Below are positions 61,196-64,000 of a DNA stretch of 64,000 nucleotides, piece by piece. This DNA comes from Selaginella tamariscina. Its lineage: Eukaryota > Streptophyta > Lycopodiopsida > Selaginellales > Selaginellaceae. The position numbers and the translations under genes were made by a program. Each line of letters starts with the position of its first letter. Position 1 is the stretch's first letter. The notes below the pieces were generated by a model. That model searched no databases. It was not told the DNA's origin and saw only the letters and a program-made list of their open reading frames with translations. The DNA lies in assembly GCA_003024785.1 (NCBI GenBank), contig PUQB01000034.1, positions 872,883-936,882 on the forward strand, written 5' to 3'.

Positions 61196-62256
61196 ATGGA
61201 GAAGGGGAAGATGCAGAAGTGGGCTGTCGAATTCAATGATGCAGCTGCGTCTAGAGATGTCGCCGATCCGCCTGGCTTCTCCCGGGCTCTTTCTTCAGAA
61301 TCGGTGAGTGTAATTTTTGCCCTTTCTTGCACTCATATGAAGCACATTTATGAAAGGAGGACGCTGTTACAGCGAGACAGAAGAATACAGCTGATTCATC
61401 CTGGAGACAACAGGTTTAATTATTATACATATAAGACACAATGCATATATATAATGAACGTAAGTATTATGTATAATGAACATATTAAGATACGAACACA
61501 CATGTATTTGCAGAAAGCATGGGAGGTAGCGCAGGCACCATTCAAGAACTTGTTTATGATGGGTTTCATGATGTGGATGGCTGGGAACACTGTTCATCTC
61601 TTTAGCATTGGTATCACTGCTTCTGCTCTCTGGCAACCCATTAGCGCTCTCCAAGGGATTAATAAAGGTATGGTTGTGTGTGTGTGCTAGAGAGAGATCC
61701 TTATGTGCATTACATTATAGAAAATATCTGATATTGAAATGTATCTGTCCAAGTATATAGAGTCAAATTTTTTTTTGTGTGCTTTCATACACACATATCT
61801 ATATATCACCGTTGTGTGTGTATATATATATATGCGGGCGTTGTTTGAACAGTTTTTGAGCCATACCAAGACGCACGCACTGATGTTCGATTGCCCAAGT
61901 TACTGTACATCGCAATGAATCTGGTTGCTCTTGGAATGGGGCTTTATAAGGTGACTTCTAAATGATTTTTTTTCATTTAGTTCTATACAGTATTAAATAA
62001 TGGCATATACATAAATATGCGTGTACTAATCACAGACATAGATGATGTTTCTATTCTTCTGTACAGCTTAATTCCCTGGGTTTATTGCCAACTCATGCTT
62101 CTGATTGGGTGTCTTCTCTGCCTCCTCCTCAAGTACGTATAGTATATATATTCTTGATAGTAAATAAATATATATATATATAATATATATAATATAGTGT
62201 ATTAAAGAAAATGTTTGCTTCTTACTCAGATGGTCGAGTTTTCTGGAGGCGTTTAA
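61196..62256 (+). CDS. EMC4: ER membrane protein complex subunit 4
   Basis: Six exons: 61196-61303, 61357-61413, 61514-61667, 61853-61950, 62067-62132, 62230-62256, giving 169 residues with no frame break. It begins MEKGKMQKWAVEFND, with DPPGFSR typical of the family N-terminus. AWEVAQAPFKNLFMMGFMMWMAG starts the first membrane segment (residues about 60-80), followed by VHLFSIGITASALWQPI; a second hydrophobic segment is LLYIAMNLVALGMGLYK. It ends THASDWVSSLPPPQMVEFSGGV. EMC4 is part of the EMC insertase that places tail-anchored and multi-pass proteins in the ER membrane. The last coding exon is only 27 bases. Confidence 0.95.
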
Positions 62257-62835
62257 CAAGTTTTACAATTATGTATCCCATAATCTCAATATTCAAAAAC
62301 ATGTTTTTTATATATGTAATAAACTTATACACATTTCAAAAATTCTATAATTAACGCTTGTGTCAAATTTAATTGGTAAAAAATATATGATTTAAATGAA
62401 TAATTAATTTGTTTAAAAACATTATTTAAAGCATTAAAATATCTGATTCATTTCTTTAAAGTAATTCAATAAATATCCCGTTGAAATTAAATGAATATAA
62501 ATAGCATATATTAATTAGATAATAGTTTTAAAATAACAAAACAGAGCTGGGGAATTTTATGTATATGCACGATGACCTCTACGTGTATATCATACACAAA
62601 GAAGGACGGAAAGTACTAGCAAAAGAAATATCTATTAAGTTTATGTCAAACGTGGGCAGCGAGTTTGCTGCATACTCTTATGATATCATGATATCATATA
62701 TGTATATATATGTACTTACAACTTTCGACCATACTTTGCAGTAACAAAACTTGGTCGATTAGCTAATAAACTAAATCCTGCGCTGAACTTGTCAAGGATA
62801 TGTATATATAAAAAAAGGAGGAGACTTAGAAAATG
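62257..62835. other. Spacer between convergent EMC4 and MED26-like genes
   Basis: 580 bases holding the 3' ends of both genes. AT-rich with a TA stretch; nothing else seen. Confidence 0.6.
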
Positions 62836-62998
62836 TCACCTTCGGTGTAAACCAGGCCTGGCCAAGTTAGACTTGTTCGTAGGACCACGCTTTGCTGCAG
62901 CCTTTGGTCCTGGTCCCTTTGGCAGGTCCACCAAATCCATTACTTGAACCGTCCTTTGCTTTTTGGCTGCAATATAGACATACATTTACACGCACATA

Positions 62999-63055
<57 letters not shown>

Positions 63056-63943
63056 ACACACACAAAACATAACACTCGACGTTGTCAAAATAAAAATGAA
63101 AACTTACCAGTTTGGGCCTGTTGATAACCTTCCTGTAGCTTCCGTTTTGCAGCGGCTAGTCTGTCTTTTATTGACACTTCTTCACTAGACTGTCACAAAA
63201 TGGCGATTAAGTGAAGAGCTATTAAAGTATATATATAAACACGCATATACAGACAGGTACTCACCACGCTTTGGACTGTAGTCCGCCTCGGAGCAGCAGG
63301 CTCGGAATTTGGTCTCTGTTGTACTTGTGGCCTTTCTTTCCTGTACGGCTCCATACGAACCGTCCCAGGTCCTTTCGAAATCGTCCCACTTGCCCTCTCG
63401 GATCCTATATGAGCCGTCTCCCTTGCTTTCTCAGATCCCAGATGAGCCATCCCATGCTTGCTCACCGAGCTTGGGTCATTGGTAATCGTCCTCTTATCAG
63501 ACTTGGTTAAATTAGTGTGGAGATACTCCCATCGGTGATGTGAAGCCCGGCTAGAAGTATGTGAACGAGTGGTCGTATTTATGATGTCAGAACATCCACT
63601 CGCTGGGAAAATAGCAGTTATTAAGCGTTTAATGCTTCATCATGCACAACTTACCCATATCATTCTCTATCAAATCCATGAACTGCAATGTCAAACAAAC
63701 CGTTAAAGAGAAAAGCAATGTGTGTATACATATACACATATTAACGTACCGGTGACATGTCAAGGGCAGCCAAGAGCTCCCCATTGTCAATAGTGGTGTA
63801 GGTAACCCACATTCTTCGTGGTTTGCCTCCAAAGATGCTGAAGAGACAAACTTTAAAAATACCAGAATAAAAAGTAAAGTGGATGACCAACCTTGCACGT
63901 TGTCTAGACTTTTAGCCCACTCGTCCGCGACAACTTCCATGTC
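62836..63943 (-). CDS. MED26-like (TFIIS N-terminal domain) Mediator subunit, 3' part
   Basis: Exons seen: 63943-63892, 63837-63750, 63682-63655, 63602-63265, 63189-63108, 62966-62836 (stop 62836-62838). The 5' exons lie beyond the window. MEVVADEWAKSL fits the end of the TFIIS N-terminal bundle. NHEECGLPTP, DNGELLAALDMSP and FMDLIENDMG match the acidic patch after it. The C-terminus DRLAAAKRKLQEGYQQAQT, AKKQRTVQVMDLVDLPKG is the hallmark of plant MED26-type proteins. These are thought to link Mediator to polymerase II elongation factors in the nucleus. Exon 63602-63265 encodes a low-complexity, basic linker. One base is missing near 63795. The name rests on motif memory, without a search. 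Confidence 0.72.
63003..63066. repeat. Compound microsatellite (CT)n(CA)n in MED26-like intron
   Basis: CT run of about 34 bases then CA run, between the exons ending 63108 and starting 62966. Confidence 0.9.
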
Positions 63944-64000
63944 CTGCAAAAAGCAGACTCTAAGATCCTCTACGTGCGTGTATGTGTACACATGTGTATG

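Noticed and set aside
1..64000. CRISPR arrays, bacterial operons, riboswitches, tRNA or rRNA genes
   Set aside because: No regular spacer-repeat pattern, Shine-Dalgarno context, cloverleaf or rRNA segment was recognised; tandem repeats here are minisatellites or LTR doublets.

Overview
The window looks like nuclear DNA of a streptophyte plant, most likely a land plant. It holds a chromodomain-bearing Ty3/gypsy element (chromovirus), other Ty3/gypsy elements using a Met-type primer site, an F-box gene, and intron-rich host genes (ALKBH8, TauE/SafE, EMC4, MED26-like) with GT-AG introns full of TA, CT and CA microsatellites. The species cannot be fixed from the sequence. Nothing prokaryotic, organellar or CRISPR-like was seen.

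Regions 1-49.6 kb are mostly transposons. 1-2.4 kb is the 3' part of a decayed Ty3/gypsy pol. 2.4-4.75 kb and 12.9-15.23 kb are two copies of a 2.3-2.4 kb LTR-like direct repeat (TGTC...GACA). Between them lie about 6.8 kb of AT-rich DNA and an F-box gene on the minus strand (11.6-12.7 kb). A minus-strand chromovirus fills 15.2-21.8 kb. It is followed by a decayed FCP1-like (HAD phosphatase) sequence and by older pieces of the same chromovirus family to 33.7 kb. A GC-richer LTR element with a clean 5-bp target duplication (26.89-31.31 kb) is inserted into that old DNA. 33.94-38.63 kb is a structurally complete Ty3/gypsy element with very short LTRs. 38.6-44.8 kb is AT-rich and old, with no recognisable gene. 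44.8-49.6 kb is an old LTR piece interrupted by an inverted, truncated second copy of the GC-rich element.

Region 50-64 kb is gene-rich. On the minus strand lie an ALKBH8-type tRNA wobble-uridine modification enzyme with RRM, AlkB and methyltransferase domains in one gene (13 exons), a TauE/SafE-type membrane transporter (6 exons), and the 3' end of a MED26-like Mediator subunit. EMC4 (6 exons) is on the plus strand, divergent from the TauE gene and convergent with the MED26-like gene. These four host genes are unrelated in function: tRNA modification, anion export, ER membrane-protein insertion and transcription.

The F-box, ALKBH8, TauE and MED26-like models each need one or two single-base restorations to stay in frame, always as if one base were missing. 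All splice sites and key motifs are otherwise intact. I read this as consensus deletion errors in the assembly rather than decay of all four genes. Protein starts and exon edges were worked out by hand from splice consensus and family resemblance. No alignment or search was run.
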